This document shows, one piece after another, positions 8,501-16,816 of a DNA stretch of 64,000 bases; position 1 is the first letter of the stretch; each line of letters opens with the position of its first letter. The notes beneath the pieces are model-generated. The model saw nothing but the letters and a program-made list of their open reading frames with translations, did no database searches and had not been told where the DNA came from. The DNA lies in assembly GCF_000379525.1 (NCBI RefSeq), contig NZ_KB902542.1, positions 38,388 to 102,387 on the forward strand, in the 5' to 3' direction. The position numbers and the translations under genes are program-made. This DNA is from Lamprocystis purpurea DSM 4197. GTDB taxonomy: Bacteria > Pseudomonadota > Gammaproteobacteria > Chromatiales > Chromatiaceae.

Positions 8501-9964
8501 ATGAACGAACAAACCGATCGCCTTGAGCTCGCCGACACCGGCGGTACGCTTGAGTTGCGCAACCAACTCGAGCAGATGCGCAGAGATGCGGCGGAAGAGA
8601 TCGCGCGCCTCAATCGCAAGTTGGCCGAGCGCGAATACGCAATGGAAAGCACCGTCTCGTCCGCGACCGAGCGGCAGGCCATGCAGCAGGAACTCACCAC
8701 CCTGAGGCATTCACTGGGGGAGCGGGGCAAGACACTCGATCGGATCACGGGTGAGTGCCGGCGACTTGAAGACGAGTTGGAAGACCGGCATCAGGAGGCT
8801 GATGCGCTCAAGAACGAGGTCCAGCGCAAGGAGACGTCGCTCAAGGCGGCGCGCGACGAACTTCAGCGGCTGCGGCGCCAAATGGCCGAGATTCAAGAGC
8901 AGTCGGTTGATATCGCGGCAGTCGTCCATCAGGCTCAGAACTCGAACCTGCTGCCCCTCCCGCCGGTGGACCTGAGTACCCCGCCACGCGTCGTGCCCCA
9001 GGTGATCAGCTTCTCGGCCGGATTGCTGTCGGGACTCGCCGTGATTGCCGTCGTAGCGCTGTTCCTATGGGGCGGCATCAGCCTGGAGTTGCCCCGCTTC
9101 TGGGAGCGTACGACCTCGTCGGATGGGGAGGGTGCATCGGCAGAGCCGGTTGCGGTCGAGGCGGTCCGGGCCTCCGAGCGACCCGAAGAGGAGGTCACGC
9201 TCATCCCCGCGGTGTCGGTTGGTCCGCCCGCCGAACCGCCGCCGACCCTGCGCGACCGGCTGCGCGGCGGCAGCCTGGGGCCGACCATGGCCGTACTGGC
9301 GGGCGGTATTTTCCGGATGGGGCAGAACAGTATGGGCGGCAGTGACAGCGGACCCGAGCATGAGGTCCGAATCCCGCCCTTCCTGATCGGTGTCTTTGAA
9401 GTCACGTTTCAGCAGTATGATGGGTTTGCGCGCGCCACCGGGCGGCCGTTGCCCGAAGCCTTTGGCTGGGGACGCGGAACGCGTCCGGTGGTCGCGGTCT
9501 CCTGGTCGGACGCCCAGGCTTATGCGGACTGGCTGACGCGTCAGACCGGCAAGCGTTACCGTCTGCCAAGCGAGGCCGAGTGGGAGTTTGCCGCGCGCGC
9601 CGGGGTGCGCAGTTCGTACCCCTGGGGGTTCTCCATGGAGCGCGGTAAGGCCCTGTGTTTCGACTGCGGCAGCCAGTGGGACAATCGCTCCACCGCGCCG
9701 GTTGGCAGCTTTGCGCCGAGCGCCTTCGGGCTCTACGATACGGCTGGAAACGTCCTGGAGTGGGTTGCTGACTGCTATACGGCAAGCTATGAGGGTGCCC
9801 CGGCGGATGGGCGTGCGCGGGTCGATGGCGGCTGCACCAATCGCGTTGCCCGCGGCGGTGCCTTCAACAAACCGGCCGCGTCGATGAAGACCCATGTGCG
9901 GGCCAAGTTTCTCCCTGAGAGTCGGCTGAACATGCTGGGGTTTCGGGTTGCGCGCGATCCTTGA
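8501..9964 (+). CDS. Membrane-anchored coiled-coil protein with SUMF1/FGE-type domain
   Basis: 487 residues. Residues about 15-145 are a long charged coiled coil (repeated QLEQMRRDA, LNRKLAERE and RRLEDELEDR patterns), followed by a transmembrane helix at about 168-192, a Pro/Glu-rich linker, and a C-terminal domain (about 268-485) of the formylglycine-generating-enzyme/sulfatase-modifying-factor fold: GGIFRMG, FEVTFQQYDGFA, PVVAVSWSDAQAYADWL, RLPSEAEWEFAARAG, YDTAGNVLEWVAD, RVARGGAF. I do not see the Cys pair that true FGE enzymes use, so a binding or scaffolding role is more likely. The ATG at 8501 gives a soluble cytoplasmic start; the topology puts the SUMF1 domain in the periplasm. Its stop overlaps the TTG of the PfkB kinase. 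Confidence 0.85.
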   Translation: MNEQTDRLELADTGGTLELRNQLEQMRRDAAEEIARLNRKLAEREYAMESTVSSATERQAMQQELTTLRHSLGERGKTLDRITGECRRLEDELEDRHQEADALKNEVQRKETSLKAARDELQRLRRQMAEIQEQSVDIAAVVHQAQNSNLLPLPPVDLSTPPRVVPQVISFSAGLLSGLAVIAVVALFLWGGISLELPRFWERTTSSDGEGASAEPVAVEAVRASERPEEEVTLIPAVSVGPPAEPPPTLRDRLRGGSLGPTMAVLAGGIFRMGQNSMGGSDSGPEHEVRIPPFLIGVFEVTFQQYDGFARATGRPLPEAFGWGRGTRPVVAVSWSDAQAYADWLTRQTGKRYRLPSEAEWEFAARAGVRSSYPWGFSMERGKALCFDCGSQWDNRSTAPVGSFAPSAFGLYDTAGNVLEWVADCYTASYEGAPADGRARVDGGCTNRVARGGAFNKPAASMKTHVRAKFLPESRLNMLGFRVARDP

Positions 9965-10947
9965 ACACACGGCATTCGGAACAGCAGGCGGCCGTGCAGG
10001 ATGCCCCGACTCGGCGGCGCATACTCGGCGTCGGCATCGCCACCCTCGACCTGATCAATACAGTGGCTGTCTATCCGCCGGAGGACGCCGAGGTGCGGGC
10101 CGCGGCGCAGCGCCGCGCCAGGGGCGGCAACTGCGCCAACACCCTGGCCGTATTGGCTGACCTCGGCCATGCGTGCGCCTGGGCCGGGACGCTGGCCGAG
10201 GACGCGGGCGGCGCCTTTCTCCAGGCCGATCTCAGCGCCCGCGGTATCGACTGTCGCCATGCCGTGCGTGTCCCCGACGGTATCAGCCCCACCTCCTATG
10301 TGGCCCTGAGCCAGGCGACCGGCAGCCGCACCATCGTGCACTACCGCGATCTTCCGGAACTGGACGCCGCCGCCTTCGCACGCATTCCCTTGGACGGCTG
10401 GCACTGGATTCACTTCGAGGGGCGCAATCCGCATGAGACGCGGCAGATGTTGGCGCGCTGTCGTCGCGCCTTACCGCGGATCCCTCTGTCGGTCGAGCTT
10501 GAAAAGCCCAGATCCGGAATTGAATCCCTGTTACGCGGTCCGGACGTGCTGCTGATCGCACGGGGCTTCGCTCTGGCGGACGGCGGTCCGGGGGTTGCCG
10601 CTGATCCCCGTGTCTATCTCACGGAGCTCGCGAAACGGACGACTGCCGACATCCTGGTGCTCGGCTGGGGTGATGCGGGGGCTTGGCTGCTGGTGCGCGA
10701 TACCGCGCCGCTGCATCTCCCCGCTTGTGCACCCGAGCGGGTCGTCGACACCCTGGGTGCCGGGGACGTATTGAATGCCGGGATCATCGATGGGTTGCTG
10801 CGCGGCGCGTCCCCTGCCGATGCTTTGACCCGCGCGATCGTTCTGGCCGGTCTCAAATGCGGACGGCCAGGTTTCGACGGACTGGCAGCAGCGATACGGC
10901 GAGACGAAGCGGGTGACGATCAGGGTCAAGCGGGACCGGATCGCTAG
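9961..10947 (+). CDS. PfkB-family carbohydrate kinase (ketohexokinase-like)
   Basis: 328 residues. Ribokinase/PfkB fold ATP-dependent sugar kinase: N-terminal GVGIATLDLINTV, GGNCANTLAVLADLG near residue 60 and the C-terminal signature DTLGAGDVLNAGIIDGLL with the catalytic Asp. The GGNCANTLAVL motif and the length resemble ketohexokinase-like members more than ribokinase. The start is a TTG at 9961 overlapping the previous stop, which implies translational coupling. Its stop overlaps the stop of the converging minus-strand gene (CTAG at 10944-10947). Substrate is unknown. Confidence 0.85.
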   Translation: MNTRHSEQQAAVQDAPTRRRILGVGIATLDLINTVAVYPPEDAEVRAAAQRRARGGNCANTLAVLADLGHACAWAGTLAEDAGGAFLQADLSARGIDCRHAVRVPDGISPTSYVALSQATGSRTIVHYRDLPELDAAAFARIPLDGWHWIHFEGRNPHETRQMLARCRRALPRIPLSVELEKPRSGIESLLRGPDVLLIARGFALADGGPGVAADPRVYLTELAKRTTADILVLGWGDAGAWLLVRDTAPLHLPACAPERVVDTLGAGDVLNAGIIDGLLRGASPADALTRAIVLAGLKCGRPGFDGLAAAIRRDEAGDDQGQAGPDR

Positions 10948-11783
10948 TGCTTACGTGCGGCTGGTGCCGCGGGGCGGGCGACTTCGGTCGGGACTGTGGC
11001 GGGGGTTGCGATCGGCCCCGGGCCGTCCTCCTGAAACCAGCGACGCGCCAGGTGTCGGAAGACCCCGCTCTCATCCAAGGCAGCAACCGCGGCGTCCAGG
11101 CGGGCGAGCAGGTCCGGGGCATCCGGGCGTACCGCGACACCAGGTCCGTCGCCGGACAAGCGCGGGTCGGCGGGCGGCTGACCGACGAAGGCGAAGCCCC
11201 GGCCCTGTGCCTTGCGCAGAAAGCCCTGGTCCAACAGCAACTGTCCCCCGAACACCAGGTCCAGACGTCCCAGCAGCAGGTCCAGCAAGGCGTCGTCGGT
11301 GGTACTGTAGCGCACCAGCCGCACCTGATCCGGGTAGGTCTTCACGAGATAGTCGTCGGCGGCGGTGCCGCGCCGCACGCCGATGCGCTTGCCCTTGAGT
11401 GCGTCCGCATCGATCTGTCCGAACCGATCGGCGCGTGCCACGAAGCGCTCCGGGCTGCGGTGGTAAGGTCGGGTGAATCCGATTTGGGCCTGCGGTGCGG
11501 CGGTGACCGACAGGGAGGCGACGGCCGCGTCGAGTGAGCCGTTCTGGACCTTCGGGAGCAGGCTGTCCCGATCCACGGGAACGAGCTCACACTGCACGCG
11601 CAGGTGCGCGCACAGCGCCTGCGCCACGTCGTGGTCGAAACCCCGCAGCGCGCCGCGGGCTTCGATGAAATTCTGCGGCGCCTCCCGGCCGACCACGCCG
11701 ATGCGCAGGCGCTCGGGTGCGGCCCCGGCCGAGCATCCGAGCAGGGTAAGGAGCAGCCAGGTGGCGAGCCGGGTTTGGGTCAC
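10944..11783 (-). CDS. Periplasmic solute-binding protein, family 3 (amino-acid type)
   Basis: 279 residues, bacterial extracellular solute-binding family 3: IGVVGREAPQNFIE at the start, GFDHDVAQALC, PKVQNGSLDAAVASLSVTAAP, FTRPYH and LKGKRIGVRRGTAADDYL. The N-terminus (MTQTRLATWLLLTLLGCSAGA) is a signal peptide with a possible LLGC lipobox, so it may be a lipoprotein. The start is a GTG at 11783 that overlaps the stop of the upstream solute-binding gene (GTGA). No ABC permease or ATPase is adjacent, so it may serve a distant transporter or act as a sensor subunit. Confidence 0.85.
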   Translation of the reverse strand: MTQTRLATWLLLTLLGCSAGAAPERLRIGVVGREAPQNFIEARGALRGFDHDVAQALCAHLRVQCELVPVDRDSLLPKVQNGSLDAAVASLSVTAAPQAQIGFTRPYHRSPERFVARADRFGQIDADALKGKRIGVRRGTAADDYLVKTYPDQVRLVRYSTTDDALLDLLLGRLDLVFGGQLLLDQGFLRKAQGRGFAFVGQPPADPRLSGDGPGVAVRPDAPDLLARLDAAVAALDESGVFRHLARRWFQEDGPGPIATPATVPTEVARPAAPAARKH

Positions 11784-13135
11784 CAGGCCGTCCCGTTCTG
11801 ACTCAGGGCGTCGAGCGTACGTTGCAGCCCCGCCAGCGCCGCGTCCGGTGCCGCATCGCCGCGCAGCACCGCGCGCACGGCGGCGGCAAAGGTCGCGCTC
11901 ACCTCCGGGTACTGGGCGCCGGTTGGCGTCGATGGGCGCGCGATCAGGTTGGGCAGGACCGGGGTCAAATCCGCAAGCAGTGGCCGGGCCGCGATCAGTT
12001 CCGGGTCCGTGTAGAGGTCCGCCCGCGTCGGGTTGAAGCCGGCGTCCAGCGCGCGGCGCCGCTGGACCGCGGCACCGGTGAGGTGTTGCACCAGGCGCGC
12101 AGCCTCCGTGGGGTGGCGACTGTAACGCGAGACCGCCAACTGACCACCGCCCAGGACGGACGCCGGTACACCCGAGCCCCTAGGCAGCGGGGCCACCGCG
12201 ACGCGCTCGGCGACCGGAGTCGGTTGGTCTTGCAGGGATGCCCAGGCCGTGGACCAGTTGCGCATCAAACCGGCCGCACCCGTCCGGAAACCGTCCAGGT
12301 TGTCTTGCGGCGTAGCCGTGAGGGCGGCCGCCGGGGTAATGCCGCGGATCCAATCCGCCGCTCGTTGCAGGGCGAACTGGGCCCTGGGGTTGTTCACCGA
12401 GACCCGGCCGTCCGGCTCGACCAGTGTCCCCCCGCCTTGGCTGCTGATCCATTCGATGGCGGTCGCGGTGAGCGCCTCGTCGTCGCCGCCGGGCCAGACG
12501 AAACCCCAGAAGGTGGTGTTACCCAAGAGCCGTTGGGCCTCCTGGATGCGCAGAGCGGCATCCTCGACTTCACTCCAGGTGCGGGGGACCTGAAGGTTAT
12601 AGCGGGCGAGCAGATCGGAGCGGTAGTAGAGGAGGCCGAGCTCCAGGTACCACGGCAGGGCGACCAGGCGTTCACCCAGGGTCGCGTTGCGGATCAGTGG
12701 ATCCAGGAAGTCGAACGCGGCCTTGTCGGGATCTCCCCCGTTGTGATCCGCCTCGTTATGATCCGCCCCATTGGGATCGGCCCCATTGGGATCGGCCCCA
12801 TTGGGATCGGCGATGAGGGGTTTCAGATCGGCCAGGTGCGCGCTGAGCAGCCCACACCAGAGGGCGTCGATCTCCAGCACGTCCAGTTCCGTAGCGCGGA
12901 CCTGGAGCAGGTCCAGATAGCGGGCCAGCCGCTGCGCATCATCGGTCGGCGCGGTGATCACCTGCACCTGATGACCTGTCTTGGCCGCCCACTCGTCTAC
13001 GGCCTCCTTGCACAGGGCGGTTTCCTGGACGGTGCGTCCACAGGCGATGGTTAGGTCCAGGGCACGGGTGACGCCCGGCCCAACTGCCAGTATGCAGGCC
13101 GCGGTGAGGACTGGAAACAGGCGGGTCAAGCTCAA
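11780..13135 (-). CDS. Sugar-type ABC extracellular solute-binding protein with internal pentapeptide repeats
   Basis: 451 residues with a Sec signal peptide (cleavage likely after TRALD region, about residue 26). The domain is the family-1 (sugar) solute-binding fold: LTIACGRTVQETAL, VLEIDALWCGLLSAHLADL, PWYLELGLLYYRSDLLARY, VPRTWSEVEDAA, GGGQLAVSRYSRHPTEAARL. A run of about six pentapeptides based on DPNGA/DHNEA (residues about 110-137) interrupts the usual loop after the first lobe's strand and comes from a 15-bp tandem repeat in the DNA (12730-12810). It is the first gene of a two-gene operon, with no permease nearby. Confidence 0.85.
   Translation of the reverse strand: MSLTRLFPVLTAACILAVGPGVTRALDLTIACGRTVQETALCKEAVDEWAAKTGHQVQVITAPTDDAQRLARYLDLLQVRATELDVLEIDALWCGLLSAHLADLKPLIADPNGADPNGADPNGADHNEADHNGGDPDKAAFDFLDPLIRNATLGERLVALPWYLELGLLYYRSDLLARYNLQVPRTWSEVEDAALRIQEAQRLLGNTTFWGFVWPGGDDEALTATAIEWISSQGGGTLVEPDGRVSVNNPRAQFALQRAADWIRGITPAAALTATPQDNLDGFRTGAAGLMRNWSTAWASLQDQPTPVAERVAVAPLPRGSGVPASVLGGGQLAVSRYSRHPTEAARLVQHLTGAAVQRRRALDAGFNPTRADLYTDPELIAARPLLADLTPVLPNLIARPSTPTGAQYPEVSATFAAAVRAVLRGDAAPDAALAGLQRTLDALSQNGTAW
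12730..12812. repeat. In-frame 15-bp minisatellite within solute-binding gene
   Basis: Three near-identical copies of a 15-mer (ggatcggccccattg) occupy about 12766-12810, preceded by degenerate copies back to about 12730 (atccgcctcgttatg and similar). The unit length is a multiple of 3, so copy-number change adds or removes whole pentapeptides. Confidence 0.85.
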
Positions 13136-13264
13136 GTCTCCCTTGAGCGCTGGTCAGTCATGGTGAGGGTGCATCGTGGTCGAGCCTCCGGTTGGGGCGG
13201 GGTGACGTTTAGAATAAGCGAGTGACCTGGTTCCTGTCCGCAATCCGCTGCGATAACGATCGAT

Positions 13265-13831
13265 ATGAATGCCGCCTTCCTCAATCACCGACTGCGCCTC
13301 GCCGCCCGTGTCATCGCCAACGGGGGGGTGATCGCCTACCCGACCGAGGCGGTCTTCGGATTGGGGTGCGACCCCTGGGACCCTGCGGCGGTGGCGCGCA
13401 TTCTCGCGATCAAGCGCCGTGACCCGGCCAAGGGCCTCATTCTGATCGCCGCCGAGCCGATCCAGTTGCTGCCGTTCGTGGTCGATCTGCCGCCCGCGCG
13501 GATGGCCGAGATCCTGGCCTCGTGGCCGGGCCCCAACACCTGGCTGATGCCGGTACGGCCCCGGACACCGGGCTGGCTCACCGGCCGGTTCGACACTCTG
13601 GCGGTGCGGGTCACTGCCCATCCGCTGGCCGCCGGGCTGTGTCGCGCCTACGGCGGAGCCATCGTCTCCACCAGTGCGAACGTCGCTGATCGCCCGCCGG
13701 CCCGCTCGGCCCTGGGTGTGCGGCTGGCCCTGCCCGACGGACCGGACCTGATCGTCGGCGGCACCTGCGTTGGGGCCGGTCGTCCGTCCATGATCCGCGA
13801 CGGGTGTACCGGGCGGGTCCTGCGGGCCTGA
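13265..13831 (+). CDS. tsaC: Threonylcarbamoyl-AMP synthase (TsaC/YrdC)
   Basis: 188 residues, the short single-domain TsaC form without the Sua5 domain. Makes threonylcarbamoyl-AMP from threonine, bicarbonate and ATP, for the t6A37 modification of ANN-decoding tRNAs. Diagnostic segments are GGVIAYPTEAVFGLGCDP, AIKRRDPAKGLILIA, WPGPNTWLMP, DTLAVRVTAHP and IVSTSANVADRPP. The ATG at 13265 matches the family start. It is divergent from the solute-binding operon, with 129 nt between the start codons. Confidence 0.95.
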   Translation: MNAAFLNHRLRLAARVIANGGVIAYPTEAVFGLGCDPWDPAAVARILAIKRRDPAKGLILIAAEPIQLLPFVVDLPPARMAEILASWPGPNTWLMPVRPRTPGWLTGRFDTLAVRVTAHPLAAGLCRAYGGAIVSTSANVADRPPARSALGVRLALPDGPDLIVGGTCVGAGRPSMIRDGCTGRVLRA

Positions 13832-13915
13832 TCGCCGGGAAGGGCTTGGCATTCCGCGTTGGCGGCAATACCTTGGTTGATTATGAGGTATCCAGTCAAT
13901 CAGGGGGACGCAGAG

Positions 13916-14962
13916 ATGTTCGACGCAACCGCAACGGCAATCCGCTGGGTGGAACAGGGCGTCGTGCCCGATGGGGTGACGCGTGGCGGAATTCGCGCGC
14001 TGCTGCGTCAACGGCTTGCCACACTCCCGACACAGGATTGCGAAGCGGCTGCCCATGCCGTGCGTGATTTCGTCGCTTGGATGGATGCCGCGCCGATCGC
14101 CGCGGTTCCGGAACTGGCCAACGCCCAGCATTACGAACTGCCGCCTGAGTTTTTCGTCGAGGTCCTGGGACCGCGGCGCAAGTACAGTTCCTGCCTGTGG
14201 CCGCCGGGGGTCGACACCCTGGCTCAAGCGGAGGATGCGTCCTTGCGGGTCACGGCGGAGCGCGCCGGCATCCAGGACGGCATGGAGGTCCTCGAAATGG
14301 GCTGCGGTTGGGGTGCTTTCAGCCTCTACGTGGCCGAGCGCTTCCCCCATTGCCGGGTGACCGGGGTCTCCAACTCGCAGGGGCAACGCGGCTTCATCGA
14401 GGCGCAGGCGCGCGCGCGCGGGATCGGCAATCTGACCATCATCACCGCGGATATGAATCAGTTCCAGGCGCCGGGGCGCTATGACCGCGTGGTCTCGATC
14501 GAAATGTTCGAGCACATGCGCAACCACCGGCAGTTGTTCGCCCGCGTACATGACTGGCTCAAGCCCGGCGGGCGCTTCCTGATGCATATCTTCGTTCACC
14601 GCGCCCACCCCTACGCCTTCGAGGATCAGGGACCAAGCGACTGGATGAGCCAGTATTTCTTCTCCGGCGGGATCATGCCGAGTGACGACCTGCCGCTGCA
14701 CTTTCAGGATCACCTGCGGTTTCTCGCGCGCTGGCGCTGGGATGGCCGCCATTATGAGCGCACGCTCAACACCTGGCTGGCGCAGATGGACGCCGCCCGC
14801 CCGCGGGTCTGGCCGATCCTGGAGCAGACCTACGGGGCCGCGCAGGCGGGCGTCTGGTGGATGCGCTGGCGGCTGTTTTTCATGGCCTGCGCCGAACTCT
14901 TCGGCTATCGCGACGGACAGGAGTGGTGGGTCAGTCACTATCTGTTCGAGCGGCCGGTTTGA
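13916..14962 (+). CDS. SAM-dependent methyltransferase, cyclopropane-fatty-acid-synthase-like
   Basis: 348 residues from the ATG at 13916, which follows GGGGGAC; ATGs at 13859 and 13883 are possible but poorly placed. Class I Rossmann methyltransferase with motif I VLEMGCGWGAFSLYVAERFP (about residues 123-142), the VTGVSNSQGQRGFIE segment, and EMFEHMRNHRQLFARVHDWLKPGG, all typical of the CFA/mycolic-acid cyclopropane synthase superfamily. It is shorter than E. coli Cfa (382) and ends in a Trp-rich segment (WWMRWRLFFMACAELFGY). Related proteins are often annotated simply as class I methyltransferases, so a lipid substrate is inference. Confidence 0.85.
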   Translation: MFDATATAIRWVEQGVVPDGVTRGGIRALLRQRLATLPTQDCEAAAHAVRDFVAWMDAAPIAAVPELANAQHYELPPEFFVEVLGPRRKYSSCLWPPGVDTLAQAEDASLRVTAERAGIQDGMEVLEMGCGWGAFSLYVAERFPHCRVTGVSNSQGQRGFIEAQARARGIGNLTIITADMNQFQAPGRYDRVVSIEMFEHMRNHRQLFARVHDWLKPGGRFLMHIFVHRAHPYAFEDQGPSDWMSQYFFSGGIMPSDDLPLHFQDHLRFLARWRWDGRHYERTLNTWLAQMDAARPRVWPILEQTYGAAQAGVWWMRWRLFFMACAELFGYRDGQEWWVSHYLFERPV

Positions 14963-14989
14963 GGCGACCAAGGTGACAGCAAGCGCTCC

Positions 14990-15595
14990 TTAAGACCCTT
15001 TGCGATGCCGGAAGACCCAGGGCGTCTGCTGTGCCCCGGGCTTGGACCAGATGCCAAGACCGGCTTTGCGTGCCTTGCGCTGCGCCTGCGTGAACGCCGG
15101 GTCCGAGCAATAGTGTTCGTAGACCGCCGCGTGACCGCTGCCGACCTGCTCCAGGTTCAGAAAGCGGCGGTTGGCACCAGTCGTGTAGATCTCCCCGACG
15201 ATTCGCCCGAACTGGTCGATGTCGAGCGTTTTGAGTTCCACCCGTCGGGGCGTGATCTCACGCAGGTGGCGGCGGGATGCTTTGCCCCAGGGGATTTGCT
15301 CATACTCCGGGGCATCGATGCAGTGCAGCCGGACCTCGACCGACTTGCCCTTGCAGGTCAAACGCAGGGAGTCGCCGTCGAGCACCTGGTCCAGGGTGCA
15401 GATCCGGCTGGGCGGCGGTGCCGGCGAACCCATGGCCTGGGGTAGCAGCGGTGACAGGGCACCAGCGCCGCCGAAGATGAAGGCGGTGGCCAAGCGGTAT
15501 AGTGCGTTCAGACCGGCGTTCCTCGCTGTGTCCTCGCGCCCGTCGCTTGGGGTCACAGCGTTGGTGTCCGATCGTGCACGGTGACTCTGTTTCAT
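14990..15595 (-). CDS. Secreted thermonuclease-family (SNase-like) nuclease
   Basis: 201 residues from the ATG at 15595 (GGAG six nt upstream); the frame is open another 25 codons 5'. After a basic stretch there is a hydrophobic segment (about residues 31-56, YRLATAFIFGGAGALSPLLP) that may be a signal or anchor, then the OB-fold SNase domain with VLDGDSLRLTC, VRLHCIDAPEYEQ (the conserved Arg and Asp), WGKASRRHLREI, DIDQFGRIVGEIY and the HAAVYEHY C-terminal helix. Ca2+-dependent cleavage of DNA/RNA is the family activity. It converges on the methyltransferase gene, 27 nt apart. Confidence 0.88.
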   Translation of the reverse strand: MKQSHRARSDTNAVTPSDGREDTARNAGLNALYRLATAFIFGGAGALSPLLPQAMGSPAPPPSRICTLDQVLDGDSLRLTCKGKSVEVRLHCIDAPEYEQIPWGKASRRHLREITPRRVELKTLDIDQFGRIVGEIYTTGANRRFLNLEQVGSGHAAVYEHYCSDPAFTQAQRKARKAGLGIWSKPGAQQTPWVFRHRKGS

Positions 15596-15844
15596 CGTCT
15601 TGCTCCGTCTTTGAGGTTGTTGTGCCGCGTGACTCGGGTAACGACCGTCATCGCGGGGTCGAGACCGCACCTTGGGTACGTTACCATCGCACTCAGTCGC
15701 GAGTGCCGTGAGCGCAATACCCCAGGCCCATTGAAAAAGATCGTCGCATCGGTGTTCCTTGCCGGTGCTTTGGCCTGATCATCGGCGGGTCTCGATGGCG
15801 GTCGCACCCTTTCCACTCCGCTTGCCCTGAGGAGTCCGATTTCG

Positions 15845-16624
15845 ATGTTCTATTCCCGCGCGCGATCTTTTTTCCCCAGACCCCGGCTGGCTTGGCTGGT
15901 GTTGTTGCTCGCCTGGTCGTGCGGCAGCCCGCTGCTCGGTGCGCCTCAGGTCGAGGTCGCACAGGAGTTGGAGCGGCTCATGGCGGTACATGGCTTCACG
16001 ATGAAGCCCGCGGACCTGGACGCGACCCGTGAAAAGCAGGGCCGGGCCGAGGACACGGACCTGTTGCCGCATCTGCGCGTGCTCCTGGAGGGGTTCGACC
16101 ATGTGATCGTCCAGTCGCCCCAAGGCGGGGTTGAGCGGGTCCTGATCCTGGGGGAGAAGGTCCCTTACGTCCCGCCGCCGCCGGTCGCCGCCGCCCCAGG
16201 GGCGGCGCCCCAGGGGGGCGAGGCGGCCGCGGGTGAGACGGTGCTGGAAACCCAGCGGGTCGGCGCCTCCCACGCGGTGACCCTGACCCTGGAGGGCGCG
16301 AACGGCCGGCGGGTCCAGCGGTTGCTGCTGGTGGATACCGGGGCGGATTACGTGGTGCTCCCCAGTTCGCTGATCGGCCAACTGGGCCTCGCCCCCGAGG
16401 GGCTGCGTCAGCAACAGGTGCAGACCGCCAACGGACCAACCGATGCGGCACTCGGTACCCTCCCGGCGGTCTGGCTGAAGGATCAACGCATCGCCGGGAT
16501 TGAGGTCGCTTTTATTGAGGACAGCCGGCTCGGCGGGAACGCCCTGCTCGGCATGAGCCTGCTGGGCCGTTTTCGAGTTACCATCGACGACGAACAAGGT
16601 CGGCTGGTATTGGGGGGGCAATAA
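15845..16624 (+). CDS. Secreted retropepsin-like aspartic protease (clan AA)
   Basis: 259 residues. N-terminal signal peptide (hydrophobic core about residues 15-32) possibly with a cleavage after LLGA, an N-terminal region of about 80 residues, a Pro/Ala/Gly-rich linker (about 109-130) and a C-terminal single-lobe retropepsin domain: LLLVDTGADYVVLPSSLI with catalytic D164 in DTG, then GNALLGMSLLGRFRVTID. Such clan AA proteins act as dimers; several proteobacterial relatives are periplasmic proteins of unknown target. Single-gene unit. Confidence 0.85.
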   Translation: MFYSRARSFFPRPRLAWLVLLLAWSCGSPLLGAPQVEVAQELERLMAVHGFTMKPADLDATREKQGRAEDTDLLPHLRVLLEGFDHVIVQSPQGGVERVLILGEKVPYVPPPPVAAAPGAAPQGGEAAAGETVLETQRVGASHAVTLTLEGANGRRVQRLLLVDTGADYVVLPSSLIGQLGLAPEGLRQQQVQTANGPTDAALGTLPAVWLKDQRIAGIEVAFIEDSRLGGNALLGMSLLGRFRVTIDDEQGRLVLGGQ

Positions 16625-16728
16625 CCGGCAGGCGCGAGGGCCATCATGGCTGACCAAGCGCGGACCGCGAAGCATTGAGGTGCGAGAGCATTCGGGGGCT
16701 ACGATTAACTCGACAACGACAACGACAT

Positions 16729-16813
16729 TAAACCGCGTCTCCACCGAGGTTAGCGAAATCCCCAAGGCCGAACACACCATGAAAATTTCGCATGTCGCGC
16801 TGGACGCGGTTTA
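16729..16813. repeat. Nested inverted repeat abutting the moeB start
   Basis: Outer arms taaaccgcgtc (16729-16739) and gacgcggttta (16803-16813) are perfectly complementary over 11 bp. An inner pair, gcgaaat (16754-16760) and atttcgc (16785-16791), nests inside. The element ends 3 nt before the moeB ATG, so in the transcript it would sequester the translation start. Confidence 0.7.
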
Positions 16814-16816
16814 GGC

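Noticed and set aside
15731-15778. Tiny reading frame from a TTG encoding LKKIVASVFLAGALA
   Set aside because: It resembles a signal peptide core but stops after 15 codons, has no ribosome-binding site and leads into no mature protein in any frame.
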